Below are positions 44,601-52,652 of a stretch of 64,000 nucleotides of DNA, piece by piece. This DNA comes from JAKJEP01 sp964580995. GTDB lineage: Bacteria; Planctomycetota; Phycisphaerae; Sedimentisphaerales; SM23-30. The first letter of the stretch is position 1. Each line of letters begins with the position of its first letter. Under the pieces are notes generated by a model. It saw nothing but the letters and a program-made list of their open reading frames with translations, made no database searches and was not told the DNA's origin. The translations under genes and the position numbers were made by a program. Location of the stretch: NCBI GenBank assembly GCA_964580995.1, contig CAZOMV010000010.1:1-64000 (forward strand). The letters run 5' to 3'.

Positions 44601-45227
44601 TTCGATATATTCTCCGCCCCAGTTCGTCGGCCCCGGATGATACATGATTTCGCTGATGATGATATCCCCGTCCCCCTGGAGGGTCGGATCATTCTCCCGG
44701 CCGGGGCTGTACGGCTGGCCTACACCCCAATTTGACGGGGCATTATTATCACTGCTGGCGTCCATCAATTCCAGCGACGGGCCATTCCCATCCGGCTGCG
44801 GGGGCCAGGGCCAGTTGTCATCGTAGGTGACTTCATCGATCACGATCTGGCTGCCATCCAGCAACTGGATCCGCTCGCCATCCCCGCTCAGACCGCCCGT
44901 ATAGGGGCCATAGGAAATCGCCGGGTCCAGACCATAATACGATATTGCCGCCGCCTCATCATAAAACACCAGACACCCCCCCGCCGCTATGTTTGTACCC
45001 TCCGGCAGGGTGAACATCATTTGCGTCGAATCGTGCAACTGCCAGCCACCCACATCGACAGCCGTACTGCCAGTATTAAATATCTCCACCAACTCCCCGC
45101 CGGTATTGGCAGCGGTCGGGTTGTACATAATCTCATTGATGACAATATCCCCCTTCGCCGCTTCTTCCCATCCAACCAACAGTAAAATAAAAGATAAAAG
45201 GATCGAAATTGATATGGTTTTCGACAT
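41613..45227 (-). CDS. Lamin-tail-domain / CotH-kinase secreted protein with dockerin-like tail
   Basis: 1204-aa exported protein. Signal peptide to about residue 26. Three lamin-tail domains in the N-terminal half, each with an EIMY and a GGELVEIFN or GEYIELYNRS core and a GW-L closing strand (starts near residues 28, 187 and 348). A connecting Ig-like part (about 570-680) precedes a CotH-like kinase domain (about 700-1040; HLKGMGWRVHPKKSYKLSF, CFDLTGSFNWRG). The tail GDINEDCRVNLEDMSIFLNVW is dockerin-like. LTD plus CotH is a known pairing in planctomycete and verrucomicrobial surface proteins; CotH itself phosphorylates proteins in spores, but a role here is unknown. Confidence 0.85.
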   Translation of the reverse strand: MSKTISISILLSFILLLVGWEEAAKGDIVINEIMYNPTAANTGGELVEIFNTGSTAVDVGGWQLHDSTQMMFTLPEGTNIAAGGCLVFYDEAAAISYYGLDPAISYGPYTGGLSGDGERIQLLDGSQIVIDEVTYDDNWPWPPQPDGNGPSLELMDASSDNNAPSNWGVGQPYSPGRENDPTLQGDGDIIISEIMYHPGPTNWGGEYIELYNRSGAAIDLMGWTLEQGIAYTFTGTTVLGAGEYLVIAGDPNVAAYYNLVASEVMGSYERDLGNSGDLVVLRDTAGVVVTVVNYNDQTPWPTEADGAGSSLELLDVNGENNDPANWGIGQLYTPGAANSPAISGGGDVAIAEIMYQPLKKRYMATQNGYIMGSAPDQGRYWQDGDDPTGEYIELYNRSTKTVNLSGWKLLDEDGVLYTFTSGTIAAGAYKVVCSDAAAIAARYSISNAVGNFTSSGDRLANGGERLTLVNSSGVVVDTVRYNDLPPWPIGPDQTGVSLECLNAALDNSRAENWRGCTVAAPSAPSSPAVGNEYFLNRGTPGKVNSRTSGYLPPFVNVEEIKHSPKRPASTEEVLITAEVSSDYPITSVSLVYEVFVAPYQTASQSATIPMYDDGTHGDLTVGDGRYSVTLAAQSTKTLVRYRVAVTDSHGSWTYPDSYEPNPNRAYFVYDGNPDRNLQEYFLIAPDSTWNYLSSNIWTHDYQEVTLVAEGIVYDHIGVHLKGMGWRVHPKKSYKLSFNKTEYLRDMSRLDLSMHVPVVQKLVHDLFSEVGQVNLGTELVRVYRNGEFYGVYLATESTNSSWLQRHGMDGAGEVYKASCLPTGNGYVADLRYYSDTGLYPQMYEKKGDALGSFDSLMDLCNQMTNTPEAQIVSTMNSLIDLDTWLYNWAVHVAVFNDDLMGQNFFVVKPAEPGAKWHLQCFDLTGSFNWRGTAIGPYEGVDYQADPFNYCNRWQVRVANNPVLKNRFMTILADVLDHYMTIEQVHALVDEYYDYTLDDRNDEMTFRAVWNGGVGPFVMTEARRDSIKSFYTNRWNWLKNTWLPSQGYTPPANAHPTIQITSVSRTSSGFEIRWQYADVESNPCTVDLYWLDKKWSQVEPIPGAQGLPAVDGSFLWTAGLPDEEYLDRRICIHAVIRDTVSDLPGHDTSAHPLIVWENCRQVLDAGYGLTGDINEDCRVNLEDMSIFLNVWLTCYDPQNPDCTALP

Positions 45228-45496
45228 GCTGAATTCTCCAGTCCTTAATTATGTTACCGGGAAACCAGGAAATAGATTCCTGGGATTTTTACATAAATCA
45301 CTGTATTTTAGAGGTTTTCACGCTATTCTAATTTTATTATAGTCGATTTTAAAACGAAATTCAAGCCTTTTTCCAGTTGTCTCTCCATATGTCATATCTA
45401 TCGGTTTATTTAATCCTTGCTTTGATGGTGAATGCGGATTTTTCCTGAATATTTCTCTTTTGCAGGTCTTTTTTACCTGATATAAAATAAAGACTT

Positions 45497-46033
45497 ATGT
45501 CTGATAAAATCCAAAAAACGATCGTGCTATTCGGTTCTTCTCATCTTAGAGGTGACAGCTCGGATTACCGGATGGCATATGAAATCGGCCTGGTTTTGGG
45601 GCAGAATGGTTATACCCTCGCCAATGGCGGGTATGGCGGGACGATGGAGGCGGCGGCAAAAGGGGCGAAAAGCGTGGACGGCAGGACAATGGGGGTAACG
45701 TGTGACGCGTTCGGGAGGAAAGGTCCTAACCAGTGGATAGATAAGGAAATACGGACGTCCAATTTGGTGGAGCGGCTGGAAAAATTGATCGGGCTGGGCG
45801 ATGCGTATGTCATTTTACCGGGCGGGACGGGGACCTTGCTGGAGATCGCGATGGTCTGGGAGCTTATCAATAAACACTTTCTGCCGCGGCGGCCGATGAT
45901 ATTCGTATCGGACTTCTGGAAAAACCTGGTTAAAACCATTGAATTGTGTGATGGAAACGCCAAATCGGCAGTGGAATTTGCTGAAAATCCCGGTGAAATC
46001 GTTAAAATTTTAAAAGCTTCTTTTCTAACCTGA
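45497..46033 (+). CDS. LOG/TIGR00725-family Rossmann protein
   Basis: 178-aa cytosolic protein of the lysine-decarboxylase-like LOG superfamily, to which cytokinin-activating phosphoribohydrolases belong. The signature PGGTGTLLEIAMVWE (about residue 117) and the N-terminal GGYGGTMEAAAKGAK (about 44) are clear. True amino-acid decarboxylase activity is not expected; likely activity is nucleoside 5-prime-monophosphate ribose cleavage or a related nucleotide step. No strong ribosome site precedes the ATG. The following gene begins 34 bp later (or 1 bp by its longest frame), so they may be co-transcribed. Confidence 0.85.
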   Translation: MSDKIQKTIVLFGSSHLRGDSSDYRMAYEIGLVLGQNGYTLANGGYGGTMEAAAKGAKSVDGRTMGVTCDAFGRKGPNQWIDKEIRTSNLVERLEKLIGLGDAYVILPGGTGTLLEIAMVWELINKHFLPRRPMIFVSDFWKNLVKTIELCDGNAKSAVEFAENPGEIVKILKASFLT

Positions 46034-46067
46034 TATGGATATAATTTTTGTTATGAGAACCAAAATT

Positions 46068-47189
46068 ATGAAAAAACAGATTGTTTTTTTTCTCGGCTGG
46101 GTGGTTTTAGGGGCGATTCCTCCGGCTGTTTTTGGGCAGATGCCGCCGGAATCGGATGAGGCAGTGAAGACTAAAGAACCGGCTGCTGAACAGGGTGTAA
46201 AAGAAAATGGCGAACAGCCGGGCAAACAGGAGGAAAAGAAACTGATATTACCGGAAGGGTATCAGATTGCCGATCTGTCGGCCAAGCTGGTGAATTCTCC
46301 GCAGGATAATCGCTGGTTTTTAGTTTTTGACAGATCGCTGGGGCAGGAAGCACAGAAACTGGCACAAAAAGAGGATAAAAAGAGCAAATCCCTTTCCGCC
46401 AACACCGCCCTGGATACTCAGCCCCCAGTGAACAGGGATGAAATGGAAAAATTTGTCCAGCCGATAGAGGTTTTGCCGGGGCAAAAGCTGGCAGAGATGA
46501 AGGAAGTGTGCCATGATAGTACCGATATGACGATTACATTCCGGATTTGGGGAGAAATCACCACGTACCAGAAACGGAATTTTATACTGCCCAACAATAT
46601 CTATCAAAAATCCATGTTTGGCGACGGGGGCAAAAATGAAAAATCGAAAGAGAAAATAAGCGTACTGGAGGCGAGGCTGCTGCCTGAGCAGGATACGAAA
46701 AACTTCAAAGAGTCAGAGACGGAGGCTGAGGTTGAGGCTGAGGAAAGCAAAGGGGAAGTGTCCATTCCAGCCAATTTGCGTGAATCGCTGCAGGCGATAC
46801 CCCGAACCCATCCGCTGAATATCTCCGCAGAGGAAGAGCCGGCCAAACCGACGGAAACCTCGAAGCAGGAAGGGTTTGCAATCGGGGGATACAGCCCGGC
46901 GATCTGGCGGGATGGGTACATGGTGGTGGACCGGTTGGGCAGAATCGTATTGGATATGGAGCAGCGGTGCTGGGTGTTTACGTTTGAAACCGATGGGGAC
47001 AGCATGGCGGAGCCGCCGGTGATTATTCATCCGTCACGTCTGCTGGAGGTGATGGAGAATGTGGTGGAGCGTTCGGGCCGGTCGAGTTTGTTCCAGGTGA
47101 CCGGACAAGTCACAAAGTATCAGGGTAAAAATTACCTGCTGTTACGCAAAGTTCTTTTGGTGCATGACATGGGGAATCTGGGCAAATAA
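46068..47189 (+). CDS. Secreted protein of unknown function with two related beta segments
   Basis: 373-aa exported protein. ATG 46068 is preferred over the upstream ATGs at 46035 and 46053, because it begins a clean signal peptide (MKKQIVFFLGWVVLGAIPPA, cleaved near VFGQ). A Glu/Lys/Pro-rich linker follows. Two short similar segments, FRIWGEITTYQKRNFILP (about residue 161) and FQVTGQVTKYQGKNYLLLRKV (about 340), suggest a repeated OB-like or beta fold. I do not recognise the family, though the same sentence-like pattern is familiar from planctomycete envelope proteins. Acidic low-complexity region around residue 215. The 0.3-kb repeat lies downstream. Confidence 0.6.
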   Translation: MKKQIVFFLGWVVLGAIPPAVFGQMPPESDEAVKTKEPAAEQGVKENGEQPGKQEEKKLILPEGYQIADLSAKLVNSPQDNRWFLVFDRSLGQEAQKLAQKEDKKSKSLSANTALDTQPPVNRDEMEKFVQPIEVLPGQKLAEMKEVCHDSTDMTITFRIWGEITTYQKRNFILPNNIYQKSMFGDGGKNEKSKEKISVLEARLLPEQDTKNFKESETEAEVEAEESKGEVSIPANLRESLQAIPRTHPLNISAEEEPAKPTETSKQEGFAIGGYSPAIWRDGYMVVDRLGRIVLDMEQRCWVFTFETDGDSMAEPPVIIHPSRLLEVMENVVERSGRSSLFQVTGQVTKYQGKNYLLLRKVLLVHDMGNLGK

Positions 47190-47257
47190 ACGTCCATTTG
47201 GTTTTTAGGTCGGGTTTTGGTAATTATGAATCCTCAAATAGTGCAGAAGAAGGACAT

Positions 47258-47577
47258 CTATAAGTCCTTATTTTGGTTTTTTGGAAATTGCTGTAAGTGC
47301 TTATTTTACGTGGGAAGTGATAGTCCGATAATAAAGTAGGGATTATAACGATTGTAACGGTTGGGTAAGAATTTTGGTAAGATGGGTATGAATTTTAGTA
47401 ATTTGTAACGGTCAGGTTGAGTTGGTAAATGTTGAAGAAAGTATAGTAAAAGATGAAGAAAGTGATATAAAAATGTGTTAAAGTGCTATAAAAGTAGGGC
47501 AAAACATAGTAAAAAGTTGATGGTTTGGGCACGTGGCAATAGTAAATAATAACGAATTATGAATTACGAGTTACAAA
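47258..47577. repeat. Dispersed 0.3-kb repeat, copy 2
   Basis: Copy of 13725-14064 in the same orientation. It begins AAGTCCTTATTTT and ends in ACGAATTATGAATTACGAGTTACAAA, as does copy 1. No terminal inverted repeats and no coding sequence. Confidence 0.85.
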
Positions 47578-47741
47578 TTGTAGGAGGGAGAGATTACCCA
47601 GATTAACAATAGTAAGATAGTCGGACATATCTGAAAAACGGACAAATCAGACAGGTTGGACAGGATAAGACTGGCTCACCGCCTCATGGAGTTGGAGGGT
47701 TGGACGATTGGTAGGAAGAATTTTTCCAGCTCGGAGAGCAT

Positions 47742-47765
47742 GGAACACCGGTTTCCCCCCGTGAA
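47742..47765. repeat. 24-bp direct repeat, left copy
   Basis: GGAACACCGGTTTCCCCCC followed by GTGAA; exact match with 50532-50555. Confidence 0.85.
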
Positions 47766-48241
47766 AAAAATGAGATGCCAGAGTTGTCTGGAAACGAAGA
47801 GCGATTTTCAAGCTGGGGAAATATGATTTCCAACCCGACCAGATGAAGAAAGAAAGGCGGTGCGGCTGGGGCGTAGCTGAACAATCTGTAAAGATGTCGT
47901 TTATTGTCGGGGGTGGGGGGAAAGAAATTGTGAGTTATGAATTATGAGTTGCGAATTGGGAAAAGAACTGAATCACAAGATATGAAGCTCACGAAGGGAA
48001 AACGTTACGTAGCAGACTGATAATGGATTAGGAGGAAATAAAATGGTTGTCAGGCAGGTGGAATATTGGTAGAATACTTTATACTGTTCGGTGTAAAGGT
48101 TCATTTTTTAGGAAATTCATAGGTTGGAATTGTATATGGGAAAAACCAGATAAGCGGTATAATCTGACAGGAACGGGTATAGGTCTCAGGAGCTATCGTG
48201 ACGCAAGAGGAAAAATTCTATTTTGAAACGGGGAACAAACC

Positions 48242-50527
48242 ATGATCGATTTTATTTTATCGGTGACGGAACTGAAAAACGTATCGGCCTGGGGATGGGC
48301 GGCAGCGGTATTGCTGGGGTTACTATTTTTACTCGGCTCCTCCAGCAGAGGTAAGCAGAAAAAAGCCGCTCAAAAAATATTGAGTAATTTTAAGAAAACG
48401 TATGAACGGCCACATACATTTCGAGAGGTATTATCGACAAGGGAATATTCGTATCTGGACCTGGAGTATTACCGGCAGACGGAAGAGCAGTTAAAAATGG
48501 CGGGATTTATTACGCTGGGGGATTGGGAGGATACCACGCTCAGCCTGATCTATCCCAATCTTCGAACATTTATACGGAGTATGACCAATCCGGAAGGAAC
48601 CATCGCGACAGCGATTTATCATGTTAATCCGATGGGCGGGATGAAAATCAAGCAAAAGATGGGTTTGATTAATGCCAGTCAAAAAGTCGTGGACTTTTCC
48701 ACAACATTTTCCGATGGAACGACATTTCTTACTTCCAATGCCAGAAAAACAGCCGGGGCGTTTGATTTTGGCCCGAAAAGATATTATCGGTTTTTCCCCC
48801 TGATCACCGATGCAGGCGAATTATTAAGGATACATCAGCAAAGGGTCCAGGCGTTTCAGATTCAAAATCCCCAGGCCCGGCCGGAGGCTAGTCGGAATCT
48901 GAGGGAACTCTTTTCGAATATGCAGGACGAACAGGCCCGAAAGGCGGAGTGGCGCAATCATTACGGATGGGGGCTGCGGCGGGACGAACTGGAGAAAGCT
49001 CTGGGGCACCCTTTGTCGCAGAATGAGGAAAAAGTATTTGCCCAGATGCAGAAGATCGCCCCCTCACCGCCCCCGGCAGATTATGTCAATGATTTCGCGG
49101 ATGATGCCGGATTTGAAAGTACGGAGGTTTCTGAGGAAAATCCACCTGATGATAGTCCGGCGGCGAAGTGGTATCCGGCGGTTCGAGAGGCGATGGTGCG
49201 GAAACTGAATCCCAAGCGGAGCTGGACGAGCAATCTTCTGATGCTGGCGGTGACGCTGCTGGTATTTTTTAATGTCGGGTGGATTCAATGGGGATTCAAG
49301 GAGGTGCTGATCCTGATCGGGGTGCTGTTTGTGCACGAGCTGGGGCATTATGCCGGGATGCGACTGTTCGGATACCGGGACGTAAGGATGTTCTTTATTC
49401 CCCTGTTCGGGGCGGCGGTGTCAGGACACGACTATGCCGTGTCCGACGCGAAGAAGGCAATCGTGACCCTGATGGGGCCGCTGCCGGGGATCCTTATCAG
49501 CATCGGGTGCTGGATTGCCTACGGCCGAACGTCACAGACGATCTACCGGGAACTGGGGATCATGTTTCTGGGGATCAATGCTTTTAACCTGCTGCCGTTC
49601 GTACCGCTGGATGGCGGGCGTTTTCTCGAAGAATTGCTGTTTTCACGGAACCGGTATATCGATCTGGTGACGCGAACGGCGATGGCGGTGCTTCTTTTGG
49701 GAATCGGGATAGGGCTGAAAAGCTGGATACTGGGAATTCTGGGCTTTCTGGGGCTGATGACTCTGCGGATGCATTTTCGAATTGCGTCGATTGCGGCGGA
49801 ATGCAAGAGGGATATGCGGTCCCTGCCGGAGGCGGACGGGCTGGGGATGGAACCATCACTGCCGCCGGAAGATGTTCCGGAGAAGCACGCCCGGGCGATT
49901 CTCGGCCGGCTGCTGGTGAAATTCGCGAATAAACTCAATGCTTCGACCCTGGCTGACGCGGTACTGGGGGTTTGGAAGCATGTAAACCGCCGGCCGGCGG
50001 GTGTCTTCGCCACGGTGGGGCTTATCCTGTTGTTTTTGGGCGGTTATTTCTTGACATTTATTTCGGTTGGCGCGGGTGTGGTCGCTCATCGCAAGGACTT
50101 CCAGGAAGCCCAAAGCACGATTGTGGAATTTCAGGATGAACAGGGGCAGAATCGCTATAAGGAGCAGGTAACCTGGCCGTGGGGGGGTATGCAGGAGACA
50201 GAACTTTCCAATGATAAGCAACTTTATCACGGCCGGACCATTTTTTATCGTGATCGTAACAGGATTTCTATGGAAGGCCAGTGGGACATGGGGCGCAAGG
50301 ATGGCGAATGGCGGTATTATGATGGAGACAATCAAGTCTTCTCTATCGATCAGTATGACCACGGCCGACTGGTTTATACGAAAATCAATGATGGCGATCA
50401 ATGGACCCAGACCAATTTAGAAGATTTGCCTGAAGTTGAGCAGGCGGAATATCTGGAAGAGGCCAACGGCCCACCACAGGGGCCGGAAAAAAGCAACAGG
50501 GAGGATTTTTCATCCATTCAGAATTAA
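48242..50527 (+). CDS. M50/site-2-protease-like membrane metalloprotease with MORN-like C-terminal repeats
   Basis: 761-aa integral membrane protein. One membrane segment near residue 20, a long soluble part (50-325), then a protease core. HELGH (365-369) supplies zinc ligands and the catalytic Glu, and LLPFVPLDGG (450-459) the third ligand, as in S2P/M50 enzymes. Several more hydrophobic helices follow to about 610. The C-terminal 130 residues contain GRTIFYRDRNRISMEGQW, GRKDGEWRYYDGDNQ and DHGRLVY, the pattern of MORN-type repeats. Site-2 proteases cut membrane-embedded regulators such as anti-sigma factors; the substrate here is unknown. The gene is flanked by an exact 24-bp direct repeat. 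Confidence 0.85.
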   Translation: MIDFILSVTELKNVSAWGWAAAVLLGLLFLLGSSSRGKQKKAAQKILSNFKKTYERPHTFREVLSTREYSYLDLEYYRQTEEQLKMAGFITLGDWEDTTLSLIYPNLRTFIRSMTNPEGTIATAIYHVNPMGGMKIKQKMGLINASQKVVDFSTTFSDGTTFLTSNARKTAGAFDFGPKRYYRFFPLITDAGELLRIHQQRVQAFQIQNPQARPEASRNLRELFSNMQDEQARKAEWRNHYGWGLRRDELEKALGHPLSQNEEKVFAQMQKIAPSPPPADYVNDFADDAGFESTEVSEENPPDDSPAAKWYPAVREAMVRKLNPKRSWTSNLLMLAVTLLVFFNVGWIQWGFKEVLILIGVLFVHELGHYAGMRLFGYRDVRMFFIPLFGAAVSGHDYAVSDAKKAIVTLMGPLPGILISIGCWIAYGRTSQTIYRELGIMFLGINAFNLLPFVPLDGGRFLEELLFSRNRYIDLVTRTAMAVLLLGIGIGLKSWILGILGFLGLMTLRMHFRIASIAAECKRDMRSLPEADGLGMEPSLPPEDVPEKHARAILGRLLVKFANKLNASTLADAVLGVWKHVNRRPAGVFATVGLILLFLGGYFLTFISVGAGVVAHRKDFQEAQSTIVEFQDEQGQNRYKEQVTWPWGGMQETELSNDKQLYHGRTIFYRDRNRISMEGQWDMGRKDGEWRYYDGDNQVFSIDQYDHGRLVYTKINDGDQWTQTNLEDLPEVEQAEYLEEANGPPQGPEKSNREDFSSIQN

Positions 50528-50531
50528 ATAC

Positions 50532-50555
50532 GGAACACCGGTTTCCCCCCGTGAA
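50532..50555. repeat. 24-bp direct repeat, right copy
   Basis: Exact match with 47742-47765, 2.79 kb away, immediately after the protease gene stop. A related, shorter TTCCCGCCGTGAAGAGG unit follows near 50584-50600. Confidence 0.85.
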
Positions 50556-50656
50556 GAGGATTCGGCTGGCGGCTTTCCTGCGATACATTCCCGCCGTGAA
50601 GAGGCGGCTATTTGATTCCTTTTCACCCATTTTTTGGGAGTTGATCCCAAAAGATT

Positions 50657-51871
50657 TTAGTTCGCCGCTCGCACAGTATTCCCCACCATCTGGCAATTGG
50701 TGTTACTGGCGTTTTTGATGCCTTCGTACGGCTCCTTTTTCTGCGGATCGGTCCCGTACAAATCCACGGTATTGCCGATCAGCGTAATATCCCTGCAGCC
50801 GGTCACTTCGATACCGTCGCGGGCGGATTCGGTCACGCAATTGCCCGTGACCGTTGTCATCTGGCAGCCCTGCACCCGGATGCCCGGCCCGGCGGTGGTG
50901 TTCCGCACCACATTGCCCGACATCGACAAATGGCTGCAATCCACGGCCGCGATGCCATATTCCGGCATCCCTTCCACCACGCTATTGGCAAAGGTGATGG
51001 TGTCGCATTTTTCCAGCCGAATCCCATATTTCCGCCAGCGGGAGCCGTCGAAATTCACCTGCGCCCCGCTGATCGTGACCTGGGCACAGTTGCGGGCCAA
51101 GATGGCATAGCCCGCACCGGTCGCGCCGCAGGATTGCATCTGCACGCCGCGTAAATTGGCCAGGGTAAAGCCCGCCTGATAATTCTGGTAGCCGTAACAG
51201 TCGAACATCCGCAAATTCCCGCTCGCCCAGCCCGGCGGGCCATCGGGGCACTGGACCCGAATCCCCTCCTGGTTCAGTTCCGTCACGATATTCCGCAGCC
51301 AGGTATCGGATATACCGTCCACCAGGATTCCCACCTTGAGCGCCGAAACCCAACAGTCGCGGACGGTCACCCCGTTGCATCCCTCCAGCCAGATGCCCGC
51401 CGCCCCCCAGTTGCCGCCCACCGGCCCGCATACCCACAGATCGCGAATGGTGGTCATGGGACCGGACACCTGCAAATGGAAGATGGCCGGCATCGCCTTC
51501 TCGCTGGCCAGCGTCGTGGAACAATAGCCCGCCCCCATGATTGTCGTCCCCGATTTAGCCGTCAGGGGCCGCGTCACCCGGTACATCCCCGCCGGGATAA
51601 ACACGATCCCCGTCGCCCCCGCATCCAGCGCCGCCTGCAAACCGTCAGTCGAATCGAAATTCTGATCGAATACCTCCGTCAGCAGCTTGTCCGGGGAAAC
51701 CGGCTGGATCCCGAAATCCGCCGCATTCACATACACCGTCGAGGGCGAAACCCGCGGCCAGGGAGCCGCCGCCGGAGCCTTTTTCCCTTCTTCCTCGCCA
51801 GCCCACCCGGCTGCAGGGAGGGATACACACAGCAGAACTAAAACCATTCGATTGCCAAAAACTGTCTTCAT
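50657..51871 (-). CDS. Secreted right-handed parallel beta-helix protein (pectate-lyase-like fold)
   Basis: 404-aa exported protein (signal peptide to about residue 24). Residues 50-90 carry the entry pattern NFDSTDGLQAALDAGATGIV and FIPAGMYRVTRPL of pectate-lyase-3-like proteins. The rest is a parallel beta-helix with regular 22-25-residue turns (GCNGVTVRDCWVS, NCAQVTISGAQVNF, DCSHLSMSGNVVRNT, GCQMTTVTGNCVTES, GCRDITLIGNTVDLYG). Such folds occur in polysaccharide lyases, epimerases and surface adhesins. No clear catalytic residues could be assigned. It fits a polysaccharide-processing role given the neighbouring hydrolases. Confidence 0.75.
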   Translation of the reverse strand: MKTVFGNRMVLVLLCVSLPAAGWAGEEEGKKAPAAAPWPRVSPSTVYVNAADFGIQPVSPDKLLTEVFDQNFDSTDGLQAALDAGATGIVFIPAGMYRVTRPLTAKSGTTIMGAGYCSTTLASEKAMPAIFHLQVSGPMTTIRDLWVCGPVGGNWGAAGIWLEGCNGVTVRDCWVSALKVGILVDGISDTWLRNIVTELNQEGIRVQCPDGPPGWASGNLRMFDCYGYQNYQAGFTLANLRGVQMQSCGATGAGYAILARNCAQVTISGAQVNFDGSRWRKYGIRLEKCDTITFANSVVEGMPEYGIAAVDCSHLSMSGNVVRNTTAGPGIRVQGCQMTTVTGNCVTESARDGIEVTGCRDITLIGNTVDLYGTDPQKKEPYEGIKNASNTNCQMVGNTVRAAN

Positions 51872-52152
51872 CCGGTCACCTCATGTTTCTGTAAGTACCT
51901 GATAATACACTTTACCGGCGTACCTTACCACAAAAGCCAAGCCCGACCCATTCAAAAGACACCTTTTTTACTCCGCACGTGCCAAAAAAATATGGAAAAA
52001 AGTAGCCACAACCGGGGGGTGGCGGCATATAATAAGAATAATGCCATTCGGCGGTGCAGCCGCCGGCAAGGGTATCGTAAAAATGATGCTTAAAAATTTT
52101 GGCTGGTGTACTGGTGTATAGGTAGCGGAAGGAATAGCGAAAGGGAATACGT

Positions 52153-52554
52153 ATGAAAAAAGAAGTGGGCTTGTGGATCGATCATAGGCAGACGATTATT
52201 GTGACGCTTTTTGACAAAACGGAAGAGATAAAACGAATCACTTCCCAACTGGAAAAAGACGCCCGCCCTTCGGCCGGCTGGCCGGCTCATTCCTCAAGAG
52301 ATCATAAATCAGAAGACTTGCAGGATAAACGGGTTACGGTTCACCTCGACCGATATTATGATGAGGTGATATCGTTGATCCGCAATGCCGAATCCATCCT
52401 GATCCTAGGCCCTGGCGAGGCCAAAGGGGAACTGAAAAAACGCCTGGAGAGCAAAAAACTCCAGGACCGCATCGTTGATGTGGAAACCGCCGACGAAATG
52501 ACCGATCCGCAAATCGCGGCCAAAGTCAGGCAGTATTTTCGCAATAAAGTCTGA
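52153..52554 (+). CDS. Small eRF1/host-attachment-like domain protein
   Basis: 133-aa cytosolic protein. It starts EVGLWIDHRQTIIVTL and contains ILILGPGEAKGELKKRL (about residue 82) and IAAKVRQYF at the end. The GPGEAK stretch resembles the third domain of bacterial eRF1-like (baeRF/host-attachment) proteins, which are linked to ribosomes; this protein would be a single-domain form. It stands alone, convergent with the large hydrolase operon. Function unknown. Confidence 0.65.
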   Translation: MKKEVGLWIDHRQTIIVTLFDKTEEIKRITSQLEKDARPSAGWPAHSSRDHKSEDLQDKRVTVHLDRYYDEVISLIRNAESILILGPGEAKGELKKRLESKKLQDRIVDVETADEMTDPQIAAKVRQYFRNKV

Positions 52555-52613
52555 TACTACAGCGATATTGCAGCTCGAATTTCCAGGCAGCCGTACGATA
52601 GCTTCTTCCAAAA

Positions 52614-52625
52614 CCTGTAAACAGG
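52614..52625. terminator. Weak bidirectional terminator-like hairpin
   Basis: CCTGT-AA-ACAGG, five-base-pair stem, followed on the minus strand by TTTTGG. It sits in the 98-bp gap between two convergent genes. The stem is short, so this is tentative. Confidence 0.35.
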
Positions 52626-52652
52626 AAAGGAGATTGGGTATGGAACATACTC

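Larger units (their letters stand above)
47190..48241. other. Gene-free repeat-rich stretch
   Basis: About 1 kb without a credible gene. It contains copy 2 of the 0.3-kb repeat (47258-47577), AT-motif copies at 47551-47574 and near 47930, a 24-bp direct repeat (47742-47765) found again after the next gene, and near 47610-47670 a run of GGACA/TCTGA-like short units (GACAAATCAGACAGGTTGGA). No ribosome-sited gene of more than 60 codons was found. Confidence 0.7.

Noticed and set aside
47684..47884. A 66-codon minus-strand open frame and a short plus-strand frame starting at the 24-bp repeat.
   Set aside because: No ribosome site, repeat-associated sequence and low complexity; kept as non-coding.
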